DNA from: Actinoplanes siamensis
GTDB taxonomy: Bacteria; Actinomycetota; Actinomycetes; Mycobacteriales; Micromonosporaceae
Direction: 5' to 3'
Length of the DNA stretch: 64,000 nt
NCBI RefSeq assembly: GCF_016862395.1
Contig: NZ_BOMW01000050.1
Coordinates: 1-64,000, forward strand
Shown piece after piece: positions 1 through 9,141 of the stretch. The position numbers and the translations under genes are program-made. Numbering within the stretch: position 1 is the stretch's first letter; each line of letters opens with the position of its first letter. The notes beneath the pieces are model-generated. The model was not told the origin of the DNA. It was given only the letters and a program-made list of their open reading frames with translations, and ran no database searches.

Positions 1-95
1 GGCCCGCCGCCGAGCGACTTCAGCCCCGGCCCGCCGCCGAGCGACTTCAGCCCCGGCCCGCCGCCGAGCGACTTCAGCCCCGGCCCGCCGCCGGC
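1..95. repeat. 27-bp tandem repeat, three copies plus a partial
   Basis: Three identical 27-base units (1-27, 28-54, 55-81) are followed by a partial fourth copy. The unit is a multiple of three, so it would encode a nine-residue repeat if translated. Frames 2 and 3 on the plus strand run into stops at about 119 and 150, so this may be the repetitive tail of a gene starting before the window. No start or domain is visible, so coding status is open. Confidence 0.8.
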
Positions 96-232
96 ACGGT
101 GGGCCGAGCCCGGAAGGTTAGCGACCTTCGCCGGTGGGGAAGAACCTGAACAGGTCGCATTCGCACGTCGCGGCGGGGAGAGCGGCGAGCGGCGAGCGGC
201 GACCAGTCGCTGCGCCCGAAGGGAAGCCCCGC

Positions 233-1534
233 ATGAGACTCAGTCACCACCCGGAAGGGCGTCACGAGGACGGCAACTCCGCCGACCTTCCCGGGGCCGG
301 CGTGACAGCCGTTCCCGCGTCACCGCCCACGCGGTCCGGCGCGAAGGCGTCCGGGCACGACTCGGAAGCGCCGGGCGACGCCGGCAGCACGCTCCCGCGC
401 CGGCCGTCGGACTCGCCGGGCGACGCCGACAGCACGCTCCCGCGCCGGCCGTCGGACTCGCCGGGCGACGCCGACAGCGCGCGACGGCGAGGCGAGGAGG
501 ATTTCGATCTGGCCGCCGCCGGCACGACAGAGGTCGGCCGCGGCCCCGACGCCCGGGAGACGGCCCCGCCCGGACCGGACGAGGGGCCGGACAAACCGTC
601 GCAGCTGAAAGCCAAGGGGCTCTTCGCCGCGGTGAAGCGGACGATCAAGCAGTTCTCCGAGGACAACGTCTCGGACTGGGCCGCCGCGCTCACCTACTAC
701 GGCGTGCTGTCGATCTTCCCGGGCGCGCTGGTGATCGTCTCGCTGCTGGGCATGCTCGGCCCGGCCGGGCAGCGGACCGTGGAGGACGCGGTCACCGAGA
801 TCACGCCGAACTCGCAGCTGCGTGACCTGGTCAACACGGTGCTCGACCAGGTGCACGGCACGGGCAGCGCCGGGACGGCCGCGGTCGTCGGTCTGATCGT
901 GGCGTTCTGGTCGGCGTCCGGGTACATCGCCGCGTTCATGCGCGCGTCGAACGCGATCTACGACGTGCCGGAGGGCCGGCCGATCTGGAAGACCCTGCCG
1001 ATCCGGGTCGGGGTGACCGCGGTCGTCGGCGTGATGCTGATCGCCTCCGCGGCCATCGTGGTGTTCACCGGCGACCTGGCGCGGGTGGTCGGTGAGCGGA
1101 TCGGGCTCGGCGACGTCGCCGTCACCATCTGGAACATCGCCAAGTGGCCGGTGCTGTTGATACTGGTCAGCCTGATGTTCGCGATCCTCTACTGGGCCTC
1201 GCCGAACGCCAAGACCGGCGGTTTCCGCTGGATCAGCCCGGGCGGGATCTTCGCCGTGGTGCTGTGGGCGGCGGCCTCGGCAGGCTTCGCGATCTACCTG
1301 GGGAACTTCGCGAACTACAACAAGACGTACGGGACGCTGGGTGGTGTCATCGCGTTCCTGGTCTGGCTGTGGATCTCCAACATGGCGATCATGCTCGGCG
1401 CCGAGCTCGACGCGGAGCTGGAACGCGGCCGCGCCATCGCCGCCGGTCACCCGGCCGACGAGGAGCCGTTCCTGGAGCTGCGCGACACCCGCAAGCTCCA
1501 GAAGGGCTCCGAACACGGCCTGAGCCAGAGTTGA
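233..1534 (+). CDS. YihY/BrkB family inner membrane protein
   Basis: A 433-residue integral membrane protein of the YihY/virulence factor BrkB family (often mislabelled ribonuclease BN), of poorly defined function. The first 125 or so residues are charged and low-complexity, with a 15-residue repeat encoded by a 45-bp DNA repeat. The conserved domain then begins around SDWAAALTYYGVLSIFP, with about six membrane segments, and includes the family-typical stretch YGTLGGVIAFLVWLWISN near the end. The ATG at 233 is preferred over an in-frame GTG at 134 because GAAGGGAAG lies about seven bases upstream. No operon partner is evident on this strand. Confidence 0.85.
   Translation: MRLSHHPEGRHEDGNSADLPGAGVTAVPASPPTRSGAKASGHDSEAPGDAGSTLPRRPSDSPGDADSTLPRRPSDSPGDADSARRRGEEDFDLAAAGTTEVGRGPDARETAPPGPDEGPDKPSQLKAKGLFAAVKRTIKQFSEDNVSDWAAALTYYGVLSIFPGALVIVSLLGMLGPAGQRTVEDAVTEITPNSQLRDLVNTVLDQVHGTGSAGTAAVVGLIVAFWSASGYIAAFMRASNAIYDVPEGRPIWKTLPIRVGVTAVVGVMLIASAAIVVFTGDLARVVGERIGLGDVAVTIWNIAKWPVLLILVSLMFAILYWASPNAKTGGFRWISPGGIFAVVLWAAASAGFAIYLGNFANYNKTYGTLGGVIAFLVWLWISNMAIMLGAELDAELERGRAIAAGHPADEEPFLELRDTRKLQKGSEHGLSQS
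370..480 (+). repeat. 45-bp in-frame tandem repeat inside the BrkB-family gene
   Basis: Units at 370-414 and 415-459 differ by one base and a third partial unit runs to about 480. They encode a Pro/Asp/Arg-rich 15-residue repeat in the hydrophilic N-terminal tail. The period preserves frame, so copy number can change without breaking the gene. Confidence 0.8.
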
Positions 1535-1567
1535 CCTCCGCCGGCGCGGCGGCCCGAACCGCCGCGC

Positions 1568-1623
1568 CGGCCCGCGTGGGCGCCGGCCCGCGGGGGCGCC
1601 GGCCCGCGGGGGCGCCGGCCCGG
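1568..1623. repeat. 16-bp GC-only tandem repeat
   Basis: Three copies of a 16-base unit at 1568-1583, 1584-1599 and 1600-1615, then half a copy. The first copy differs from the others at one position. The unit is nearly pure G and C. Confidence 0.75.
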
Positions 1624-1720
1624 AGGACACCGAGCCGCCCCCGGCACAGGCCGCCTGATCCGGGACGGAGCGGCCAATCATGGCAGGCCGGGCACGGACA
1701 AAACGACCCGCCGGGCACAA

Positions 1721-1784
1721 CACGGCACGGCGGACACGGCACGGCACGGCGGACACGGCACGCCGGGCACGGCACGGCGGGCAG
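1721..1784. repeat. 19-bp tandem repeat
   Basis: Two perfect copies of a 19-base unit (1721-1739, 1740-1758) followed by a degraded copy. It is built from shorter CACGG steps, which suggests slippage expansion. Confidence 0.65.
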
Positions 1785-1855
1785 AGCCACAAGGCTGCGG
1801 GCACCAACGCGGCCGTCGGCGCGGCATCTGAACCCGCTCGACGGCCCCGGCACGG

Positions 1856-2665
1856 TCACTTGCAGAGCAGCTTGCCCATCCGATGACCGGAAACGCTCAA
1901 CCCCACCCCGAGCAGCGCCAGCAGGAAGAGCACGTCCACCACCTGCGCCCACCCCACCCAGCCCAGGCTGATCCCGCGGATCAGGTCGACCGACCGGTAC
2001 AGCGGGGACACCTCCACCAGCCAGCGCAGCGCCGGCGGGTACGACTCGGCGGGGACGAACGTGCCGGAGAACAGGAACAGGGCGAACTGCCCGGCCCCGA
2101 TCAGGTCGAAGTCCTGCCAGCTGCGGATCAGCGTGGACACGGTCATCCCGAGCGCCCCGAACGCGAAGCCGACCAGCACCGTGGCCGGGAACGCGGCGAG
2201 CGCGCGCAACGGCGTGGTGAGGTCCATGACGACCATGATCACCAGGAAGGCGGCCGAGTAGACGCTGCCCCGGATCATCGCCCAGACCAGCTCGCCCAGC
2301 GCGATCTCGAACGGTTGGATCGGGGTGGCGAGGATCCCGTCGTACAACCGCATGAATTTCATCTTGCCGAAGAAGTTGAAGGTGGTCTCGGCGAGCGCCC
2401 CGCTCATCGCCGACGCGGCCAGCATCGCCGGGGCGACGAACTCCGTGTAGCCGACCAGCCTGCCGCCGGGCAGCTCCAGGTCGCCGATCAGGGCGCCGAC
2501 ACCGACGCCGATCGAGAACAGGTACAGCACCGGCTCCAGCAGGCCGCCGGCCATCACCACCCAGTACGCCGACTTGAGCGTGCTGATGTTGCGCTCGGTG
2601 ACCCGCGCGGACCGGCCGGCGCTGCCCTCGAACGACACCAGTTTCGGCCAGACCAGCGTCAGCAC
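1856..2665 (-). CDS. ABC-2 type transporter permease
   Basis: A 269-residue membrane protein with about six hydrophobic segments. It matches the ABC-2 permease family that pairs with DrrA/NodI-type ATPases to export small molecules or lipids. It is the last gene of a three-gene set, 19 bases after the preceding permease gene, and starts with GTG. The ATPase and the other permease lie immediately upstream, so this subunit probably forms a heterodimeric channel with its neighbour. The substrate cannot be read from sequence. Confidence 0.85.
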   Translation of the reverse strand: MLTLVWPKLVSFEGSAGRSARVTERNISTLKSAYWVVMAGGLLEPVLYLFSIGVGVGALIGDLELPGGRLVGYTEFVAPAMLAASAMSGALAETTFNFFGKMKFMRLYDGILATPIQPFEIALGELVWAMIRGSVYSAAFLVIMVVMDLTTPLRALAAFPATVLVGFAFGALGMTVSTLIRSWQDFDLIGAGQFALFLFSGTFVPAESYPPALRWLVEVSPLYRSVDLIRGISLGWVGWAQVVDVLFLLALLGVGLSVSGHRMGKLLCK

Positions 2666-2684
2666 GCCGCTTCTCCCCTCATCG

Positions 2685-3443
2685 TCAGAACACCAGCCGG
2701 CGCTGGAACCGCCGGTGCGCCAGGAACCATCCCGCCACGCACCAGGCCAGCAGGTAGAGCAGGTGCCACCAGCCGGCCGCCCCCGGGTCGAGGCCGAGCG
2801 TGGCGGCCCGGGTCAGGTCGACGCCGTGCCACAGCGGCAACGCCCAGGCCACCCATCGCAACGGCTCGGGCAGCGACCCGATCGGGAAGAACACCCCCGA
2901 GAACAACGACATCGGCAGCACCGCGAACCGGAACAGGATGGCCAGGTAGCTGTCGCTGCGGACGCTCGCCGTATAGGCCGCGACGGGCGCCGCCACCGCC
3001 AGCCCGACCAGCGCGGACAGCGGCAGGACGGCCAGTGTCCAGATCGAGCGGAACGTCCCGAACGCGGCGGCGACCAGAAGGAACGCCGTGACGCTGAGCA
3101 GCACCCGGAAGATCATGAAGGCCAGGTGGCCGCCCAGGATGTCACCCACCCGTAGCGGCGCGGCCGCCTGGGCGAAATACACCTTCAGCCACTCGAAGGA
3201 GCTCATCACCGGCCAGCTGGCCTCGCCCAGCGCGGTCTGCGCCGCGGTCGAGGCGATCAGTCCGGGCACGATCCAGTCGAGATAGGCCACGCCGTCGATC
3301 CCGGTCCTCACGTAGCCGCCGACGCCCAGCCCGAAGCCGAGCATCGTCAGCAACGGCAGCACCAGCGTCGACAGGGCGCTGGACCGCCAGGTGCGCCGGT
3401 AGTTGACCAGGTGATATTCCAACACGTACGCCGAGGGGGTCAT
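2685..3443 (-). CDS. ABC-2 type transporter permease
   Basis: A 252-residue ABC-2 permease with about six membrane segments. Its ATG shares one base with the stop codon of the upstream ATPase gene (TGATG at 3441-3445), so translation is probably coupled. Together with the second permease at 1856-2665 it would form the membrane part of a DrrAB-like exporter. Substrate unknown. Confidence 0.85.
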   Translation of the reverse strand: MTPSAYVLEYHLVNYRRTWRSSALSTLVLPLLTMLGFGLGVGGYVRTGIDGVAYLDWIVPGLIASTAAQTALGEASWPVMSSFEWLKVYFAQAAAPLRVGDILGGHLAFMIFRVLLSVTAFLLVAAAFGTFRSIWTLAVLPLSALVGLAVAAPVAAYTASVRSDSYLAILFRFAVLPMSLFSGVFFPIGSLPEPLRWVAWALPLWHGVDLTRAATLGLDPGAAGWWHLLYLLAWCVAGWFLAHRRFQRRLVF

Positions 3444-4366
3444 CAGTCCACCAGCGTCCGGCCGGTGAGGTGCAGGAACACGTCCTCCAGGCTGGAGCGG
3501 CGGACCAGGGCCGACGCCGGGTTCAGCGCGCGCCGGTGCACCTCGGCCAGCGCGTCGTCGCCGTCGGAGACGTAGAGCAGCACCCGGTCGGGCAGGACCT
3601 CGGTGCGGTCGGCGATGCCTGCCAGCTTGCCCGCGAAGACGCCCTGGTCCTCGGCGGCGAAGCGCAGCTCGACGACCTCACGGGTGGAGTGGCGCTCGAT
3701 CAGGGCGCGCGGCGAGCCCTCGGCCACGATCCGGCCGCCGTCCATCACCACGAGACGGTCGCAGAGCTGCTCGGCCTCGTCCATGTAGTGCGTGGTGAGC
3801 ACCAGCGTCACGCCCTGCTGCTTGAGCCGGAACAGCCGCTCCCAGACCAGGTGCCGGGCCTGCGGGTCGAGACCTGTGGTGGGCTCGTCGAGCAGCACCA
3901 GGTCGGGCTCGTTGACCAGCGCCCGGGCGATCGTGAGCCGCCGTTTCATGCCGCCGGACAGCGGCTCCACCTTGCTGCCGGCGCGCTCGGTGAGCTGCAC
4001 GAACTCGAGCAGTTCGGCGGCACGGCGGCGGGCGGTGGGCCGGGGGATGCCGAAGAAGCGCGCATAGGTCGTCAGGTTCTCCCGGACGGTCAGCTCGACG
4101 TCGAGGTTGTCGAGCTGGGGGCAGACGCCGAGCCGGGCACGGATCGCCGGGCCGTCCCGCCGCGGATCCATGCCGAGGATCCGCAGCACCCCGCCGGTGG
4201 GTGGCGAGACACAGCCGATCATGCGCATGGTGGAGCTCTTGCCGGCCCCGTTGGGACCCAGGAAGCCGAACGCCTCACCGGGCTGCACGTCGACGTCGAT
4301 GCCGTCGACGGCGGTGAAGTCGCCGAACCTCTTGATCAATCCGCGGGCGTGGATGAGAGCTGTCAC
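3443..4366 (-). CDS. ABC transporter ATP-binding protein, DrrA/NodI type
   Basis: A 307-residue ATPase that would power the two adjacent permeases. Walker A (GPNGAGKSS) lies near residues 37-45, the signature is LSGGMKRRLTIARAL and Walker B is LVLLDEPTTGLDP. The C-terminal SLEDVFLHLTGR is typical of the daunorubicin-resistance (DrrA) branch. I chose the GTG at 4366 (MTALIHARG), since residues before it look non-coding and the family normally begins here. The start is 10 bases from the stop of the conserved gene after dnaG, so the set may be read with dnaG. Confidence 0.88.
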   Translation of the reverse strand: MTALIHARGLIKRFGDFTAVDGIDVDVQPGEAFGFLGPNGAGKSSTMRMIGCVSPPTGGVLRILGMDPRRDGPAIRARLGVCPQLDNLDVELTVRENLTTYARFFGIPRPTARRRAAELLEFVQLTERAGSKVEPLSGGMKRRLTIARALVNEPDLVLLDEPTTGLDPQARHLVWERLFRLKQQGVTLVLTTHYMDEAEQLCDRLVVMDGGRIVAEGSPRALIERHSTREVVELRFAAEDQGVFAGKLAGIADRTEVLPDRVLLYVSDGDDALAEVHRRALNPASALVRRSSLEDVFLHLTGRTLVD

Positions 4367-4376
4367 GCCCCAAACC

Positions 4377-4895
4377 CTACGGAGGGGGTACGACAGAATT
4401 CCTCGCCGCGCCGACCAGCTCATCGGTCGCCGTGATCACCGACTCGCGGTCCACCGGGGTGCCCGAGTCGTAGCGGACCGCCCAGGTCAACCCGTCCCGC
4501 CCGCTCACCCGGCGGCCGACGACGCGCACCGCGCCGTCCTCCAGCTCGTGATGCGTGGTGTACGCCACCGAGCGGGTCACCCGGGACCGCACCTGATCGG
4601 GCAGCTCCCCCGGCTCCAGGAGCAGGAACGTCAGCGCCGGGCCGTCCACCAGCACGGTGTAGCCGTCGCGCTCCTCGGCCACCTCGGCCGGGGTGATCCG
4701 CAGCTCCCGCCCGGACCACGCGGCCTTGTGGATCTCGTGCCAGCCCAGCCGGTCCCCGCCCGGCGGCCAGATGCCGCGGTTGGTCGCCACCACGACCCCC
4801 TGCTCGCACGCGGACCAGGCGACCACCCGCTCCTCGGCCTCGAGCGGGGGACGGGAGCCGGCCGGCAGCGCGGGCCGGCGTCGGAAGAGCCTCAC
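4377..4895 (-). CDS. conserved hypothetical protein downstream of dnaG
   Basis: A soluble 172-residue protein that I cannot assign to a named family. It begins with a basic stretch (MRLFRRRPALPAG) and has a mixed alpha/beta pattern without membrane segments. Its GTG start overlaps the dnaG stop by four bases (GTGA at 4892-4895), so it is translationally coupled to the primase gene. The tight link suggests co-expression with replication genes, but there is no motif that shows a role in replication. Confidence 0.75.
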   Translation of the reverse strand: MRLFRRRPALPAGSRPPLEAEERVVAWSACEQGVVVATNRGIWPPGGDRLGWHEIHKAAWSGRELRITPAEVAEERDGYTVLVDGPALTFLLLEPGELPDQVRSRVTRSVAYTTHHELEDGAVRVVGRRVSGRDGLTWAVRYDSGTPVDRESVITATDELVGAARNSVVPPP

Positions 4896-6754
4896 ATGCC
4901 ACCTGCCGCCTGTTCACGCAGGGCCCGGGCCTGCTGTTCCAGCGAGAAGAGCTCCCCGGCGAGCGCCAGATACTGATCCTTGTGGGTGACCGGGTTGAGT
5001 CGCTGCACCTTCGACTTCAGGTCGCGGATCCGGGTGGTCACCGCCGCACCCTGCAGCCGTGCCAGGGTGACCTGCACATACCGCGGGTCGACCGGGCCGT
5101 CCACCCTCAGCGGCTCCACTGCCAGCTCGCTGACCAGTCCCTGCGAGCCCAGGTCGGCGCAGGCGTCGCGGACCTTCTCGATCCACACCACCCCGCCGGT
5201 CGCCGAGCACGCGCCGCCGGCCTGCGCCACCGCCTCACGCAGCGCGGCCAGCACCGGATCGGCGTAGTTCTCCGGCCCGAGCGCGTCGAACATCGGGCCG
5301 GCCAGCACCGGCTCCTGCAGGGCCAGTTTCAGCGCCTCACGCTCGACCAGCCGCTGCGGCGAGTCGGCCGGCGCGGGCCGGCCCGGCGCCCGCTGCTCGG
5401 CGGCCTCCCCGCGCAGCGCGTTGTGCACCGCGCGCTGCACCGGCTCGAGGTCCATCCCGATGTCGCCGGCCAGCTTCCGGGCGTACTCCGGTCGCTTCTC
5501 CCGGTCCTTGATCTTGGCGACCAGGGGGGCGGCCTTGCGCATCGCCTCGACCCGGCCCTCGACGGTGTCCAGGTCGAAGCGCGAGATGGTGTGCCGCAGC
5601 GCGAAGTCCACCAGCGGCTCACGGCCGGCGATCATGTCGCGCACCGCGAGGTCGCCGCGGGCCAGGCGCAGCTCACAGGGGTCCATGTTGTCCGGGCTGA
5701 CCGCGATGAAGGTCCGCCCGACGAACCGCTGGTCCTCCTCGAAGGCGCGCAGCGCCGCCTTCTGCCCGGCCGCGTCCCCGTCGAAGGTGTAGATGATCTC
5801 GCCGGTGAAGCTGTCGCTGTCCATCAGCAGCCGGCGCAGCACCCCGATGTGATCGACTCCGAACGCGGTGCCGCACGTCGCCACCGCGGTCGGCTCACCG
5901 GCCTCGTGGCAGGCCATCACGTCGGTGTAGCCCTCGACGATCACCGCCCGGCCGCGCTTGGCGATCTCCCGCTTGGCGTGGTCGATGCCGTAGAGCACGT
6001 GGGACTTCTTGTAGATCGGCGTCTCGGGCGTGTTCAGGTATTTCGGGCCGTCGTCGTCGTCGAACAGCTTGCGGGCGCCGAAGCCGATCACGTCGCCGCC
6101 CAGGTCCCGGATCGGCCAGAGCAGCCGCCGGCGGAACCTGTCGATCAGCGACCCGGAGCGGGCCGTCCTGGACAGGCCCGCGGTGATCAGCTCGTCCGCG
6201 GTGAAGCCCTGCAGCCGCAGGTGCTTGCTGAGCGCGTCCCACGAGTCGGGGGCGAAGCCGCACCCGTACCTCTCCGCGGCGTCGCGGCCGAAGCCGCGCT
6301 CGGCGAGGAACTCCCGGGCCTTGCGCGCGCCCGGCGAGCCGAGCTGGTCGCGGTAGAACTCGACGGCCGAGGCGTGCGCCGCGATCAACCGCTGCCGCTG
6401 CCCCGCCTGCGGCCGCGGGCCGGACGGCGCGGAGCCCTCGGTGTCGTACCGCAACTGGATGCCGGCCTTGCCGGCCAGCCGCTCCACCGACTCGACGAAC
6501 GACAGGTGCTCGGCGTCCATCAGGAACTTGATCGCGTCCCCGCCCTGGCCGCAACCATGGCAGTAATACACGCCTCGAGCTGGGGAGACGTTGAACGACG
6601 GGGTCTTCTCGTCGTGGAAGGGGCACAGCCCCTTGAGGTTCCCGCCCCCGGCCGAACGCAGCGTCACGGTCTCGCTGATCACATCGGCGATCGAGGTGCG
6701 GTCGCGGACCAGTGCGATGTCCTCGTCCTTCACCCTGCCCGCCACGGCATACAT
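4892..6754 (-). CDS. dnaG: DNA primase
   Basis: Synthesises RNA primers for chromosome replication. The 620-residue product has the CHC2 zinc finger at the N-terminus (C44, H47, C65, C68, in CPFHDEK and YYCHGCGQGGD), the catalytic TOPRIM domain with VIVEGYTDVMACHEAG in the middle, and a C-terminal DnaB-binding region. The ATG at 6754 is preferred: the frame stays open far upstream, but those residues are antisense to dgt. The gene lies 47 bases after dgt on the same strand, a pairing known in actinobacteria. Confidence 0.96.
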   Translation of the reverse strand: MYAVAGRVKDEDIALVRDRTSIADVISETVTLRSAGGGNLKGLCPFHDEKTPSFNVSPARGVYYCHGCGQGGDAIKFLMDAEHLSFVESVERLAGKAGIQLRYDTEGSAPSGPRPQAGQRQRLIAAHASAVEFYRDQLGSPGARKAREFLAERGFGRDAAERYGCGFAPDSWDALSKHLRLQGFTADELITAGLSRTARSGSLIDRFRRRLLWPIRDLGGDVIGFGARKLFDDDDGPKYLNTPETPIYKKSHVLYGIDHAKREIAKRGRAVIVEGYTDVMACHEAGEPTAVATCGTAFGVDHIGVLRRLLMDSDSFTGEIIYTFDGDAAGQKAALRAFEEDQRFVGRTFIAVSPDNMDPCELRLARGDLAVRDMIAGREPLVDFALRHTISRFDLDTVEGRVEAMRKAAPLVAKIKDREKRPEYARKLAGDIGMDLEPVQRAVHNALRGEAAEQRAPGRPAPADSPQRLVEREALKLALQEPVLAGPMFDALGPENYADPVLAALREAVAQAGGACSATGGVVWIEKVRDACADLGSQGLVSELAVEPLRVDGPVDPRYVQVTLARLQGAAVTTRIRDLKSKVQRLNPVTHKDQYLALAGELFSLEQQARALREQAAGGM

Positions 6755-6801
6755 CCTGCCTCGCCCACTCCCGGAACCGCCAGCAGGGTCCGGGCGCGGC
6801 G

Positions 6802-8028
6802 TCAGGACAGCGGGCCGACCAGCGCGCGGTGCCAGGCCACGGCGGCGTGGTCGGTGAGCGACGCCACCTGATCGATCACGACGCGCAGGGCCGCGGCGTC
6901 GCTGCCGGCGGCCGCGTGCGCCGGCCGGAAGAACGGGTCGAGCCTGTCCGGGGCACGGCTGAGCGCCTCCACCAGCTCGACGATGATCAGGCGCTGCCGC
7001 TCGTACCACGGCTCCGCGGCGCGCATGCGCATCACGTACCGGAAGGCCATGCCCTTGAGCAGCGCGCACTGGGTGCGCACGGTGCGCGGGACGACCAGGT
7101 CGGCGTCGTAGCGGCGCATCGGGTCGGTGCCGTACCGGCTGTGCGTGGCGCCGACCGCGGACGAGACGAACCGGCCGGTCAGCACGCTTGTCATCCGTTT
7201 GAGGGTGACCTGGGCGCGGTACGACCCGTCGTACTCCCCGACCGCGGCCACCGCCGGGTCGGCGAGCAGGTGGTCGAGCGCCTCGCCGAGCTCGCCGGCC
7301 GTCTCGTCGGAGTAGGTGGCGGCCACGTCGGCGCAGAGCGCGGCGCGCTCCTGCGGGTCCCGCAGCAGCGGGCCGAGATCGAGGTAGCCGCCGTGCAGCC
7401 CGTCCTCGACGTCGTGCACCGAGTACGCCACGTCGTCCGCCCAGTCCATCACCTGCGCCTCCAGGCAGCGGCGGTCGCCGGCGCGGCCGTCGCGCAGCCA
7501 GGTGAAGACCGGCTCGTCGTCCGGGTAGACGCCGAACTTGCGGGTCCCGGGCCGGCGGAACCACGGATATTTGCAGCAGGCGTCCAGCGAGGCGCGGGTC
7601 AGGTTGAGCCCGGCGCCGGGCACCTTGGCCTCCAGCCGGGTGAGCACCCGCAGGGTCTGCGCGTTGCCCTCGAAGCCGCCGCACCCGGCGGCGACCAGAT
7701 CGAGGGCCGCCTCGCCGTTGTGCCCGAACGGCGGGTGGCCGATGTCGTGGGCCAGGCCGGCGACGTCCACCACGTCCGGGTCGCAGCCCAGACGCGCGCC
7801 CATCTCCCGGGAGATCTGCGCGACCTCCAGGGAGTGGGTCAGCCGGGTGCGCAGGAAGTCGTCCGATCCGGCGGTGTGCACCTGCGTCTTGGCGGCGAGC
7901 CGGCGGAACCCGGCCGAGTGCAGCACCCGGGCCCGGTCCCGCTGGTAGGGCGTCCGCCCGTAACCGCTGTCCTTGGCGGGCTCGGATGCCCAGCGCTGGG
8001 CGTCGACGGCCGTCATGGGATCAACCAT
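6802..8028 (-). CDS. dgt: deoxyguanosinetriphosphate triphosphohydrolase-like HD protein
   Basis: An HD-domain dNTPase that hydrolyses dNTPs to the deoxynucleoside and triphosphate. The 408-residue product carries the metal-binding residues in RLTHSLEVAQISREMG and AHDIGHPPFGHNGE, and later WADDVAYSVHDVEDG. The ATG at 8028 is used; a second in-frame ATG at 8016 is possible. It sits directly upstream of dnaG, as in other actinobacteria, and links nucleotide pools with primer synthesis. Confidence 0.93.
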   Translation of the reverse strand: MVDPMTAVDAQRWASEPAKDSGYGRTPYQRDRARVLHSAGFRRLAAKTQVHTAGSDDFLRTRLTHSLEVAQISREMGARLGCDPDVVDVAGLAHDIGHPPFGHNGEAALDLVAAGCGGFEGNAQTLRVLTRLEAKVPGAGLNLTRASLDACCKYPWFRRPGTRKFGVYPDDEPVFTWLRDGRAGDRRCLEAQVMDWADDVAYSVHDVEDGLHGGYLDLGPLLRDPQERAALCADVAATYSDETAGELGEALDHLLADPAVAAVGEYDGSYRAQVTLKRMTSVLTGRFVSSAVGATHSRYGTDPMRRYDADLVVPRTVRTQCALLKGMAFRYVMRMRAAEPWYERQRLIIVELVEALSRAPDRLDPFFRPAHAAAGSDAAALRVVIDQVASLTDHAAVAWHRALVGPLS

Positions 8029-8048
8029 AGGGGCCGCGACGGCTCGCG

Positions 8049-8417
8049 CTATCGACCTTTCCGGTCACCCAGGACGCAGAACTCGTTGCCCTCGGGATCG
8101 GCCAGGACCACCCATCCGACGTCGTGCTGGCCGATGTCGGCGGGCCGGGCGCCCATCCCGACCAGGCGTTCCACCTCCGCCTCCCGGTCGTCCGGGCGCA
8201 GGTCGAGGTGCAGCCGGTTCTTCACCCGCTTCGGGTCGGCGGACTGGGTGAAGAGCAGGCCGGGCAACTCGTCCGGGCGACGCCGGATCTCCACGAAGTC
8301 GCCGTCGTCGTCCTTGCCCTCGTCGACGATCACGTAGTCGAGCGCCTCGGCCCACCAGCGGGCCAGCCGGACGGGATCCGCGGCGTCCACCACGACCTGC
8401 TCCCAGCGACTGGGCAT
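8049..8417 (-). CDS. VOC (glyoxalase-like) family protein
   Basis: A 122-residue single-domain protein of the vicinal oxygen chelate superfamily, close to the Glyoxalase_6 type. The family signature is WEQVVVDAADPVRLARWWAEAL at the N-terminus, and DPEGNEFCVLG at the C-terminus carries the usual metal-binding Glu. It starts at ATG 8417 behind a good GGAGG. These proteins are often dimers acting as lyases or as antibiotic-sequestering resistance proteins; the ligand here is unknown. It lies 20 bases upstream of dgt on the same strand. Confidence 0.85.
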   Translation of the reverse strand: MPSRWEQVVVDAADPVRLARWWAEALDYVIVDEGKDDDGDFVEIRRRPDELPGLLFTQSADPKRVKNRLHLDLRPDDREAEVERLVGMGARPADIGQHDVGWVVLADPEGNEFCVLGDRKGR

Positions 8418-8539
8418 ATGTCCTCCACACGATCGACACGTGACGATCAGGTTACGCGCCCCCGACGGGTGACCCGTGTCGTTCGAGCGGACGCGCCGTG
8501 CGACGAAGGCACTCGATGCGTGCCGGAAGATGACATTCC

Positions 8540-9013
8540 GTGATTCCTGGTTCACCGGCGACCGCGACGATGCGGCGCTTGCTGACCGAGCTGGGTGCGT
8601 CCGGGCGGACCGGCGCACTGCATGTGGGTGGCACTCCAGGTGGGGTGTTCTACCTGGTGGCGGGACGGATCGCGTACGCCGAGTCGCCGGCCGCGCCGAG
8701 CCTGGCGGAACGCCTGATCGGCTCCGGGCGGCTCAGCCCGCAGACCTGGCGCGCGGCGTATGCGGAGGGTCACCGCGCCCGCCGGGTCGGGCGGATCCTG
8801 CTGCGCGACGGCTGGCTCGGCCAGCACGAGCTGGCGCTGCGGGTGGTGGCCGCGATCGCCGGCGCCACGCACGCGCTGCTGCGACAGGCCGACGCGCCGG
8901 CCCGGTTCGTCCCCGGGGAACGGCACTGGCTGGGCGAGGTGACGCCGGGCACGCGCACCCGGGCGCGGCCGCGGCTGGTCCGGCGCCGGCCCCGGGCCCG
9001 CACGCCGGCCTGA
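8540..9013 (+). CDS. DUF4388 (PATAN-like) domain protein
   Basis: A 157-residue protein made of one DUF4388 domain. The typical pattern is visible: RTGALHVGGTPGGVFYLVAG, then RIAYAESPAAP, a turn, and VGRILLRDGWLGQHELALRV, which resembles the N-terminal regulatory segment of type II/IV secretion ATPases. DUF4388 occurs in cyanobacterial PatA-type regulators and myxobacterial polarity proteins as an interaction domain. The tail is a short Arg/Pro stretch. It opens a five-gene cluster with roadblock/LC7 proteins and is a clear paralogue of the N-terminal half of the gene at 9551. The exact function is unknown. Confidence 0.8.
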   Translation: MIPGSPATATMRRLLTELGASGRTGALHVGGTPGGVFYLVAGRIAYAESPAAPSLAERLIGSGRLSPQTWRAAYAEGHRARRVGRILLRDGWLGQHELALRVVAAIAGATHALLRQADAPARFVPGERHWLGEVTPGTRTRARPRLVRRRPRARTPA

Positions 9014-9141
9014 CCGACCACGACGCACAGGGCGTGCGACCTTTCGCCTCGGTGTCACCGGAGGATGGCCCGCGGTGGCGGGGGCGGCGATCCGGTCGTA
9101 CGCCACGAGCAGCGCACCCGAGGGAAACGTCGAGGAGAGAA

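Larger units (their letters stand above)
1535..1855. other. intergenic region with two GC-rich repeat tracts
   Basis: I see no gene with family resemblance in this 321-base gap between two convergent genes. It contains a 16-bp repeat (three copies, 1568-1615, plus a partial) and a 19-bp repeat (1721-1758 with a degenerate third copy to about 1784). The tracts can form stems and may help stop transcription from both sides, but no clear hairpin followed by a T-run is visible. Confidence 0.6.

Noticed and set aside
1-95. Possible CRISPR array
   Set aside because: Units are directly adjacent with no unique spacers and no cas genes are near.
6755-7684. N-terminal extension of dnaG
   Set aside because: The frame is open upstream, but those residues lie antisense to dgt and are Arg-rich without resemblance to primase; the zinc finger fits a start at 6754.
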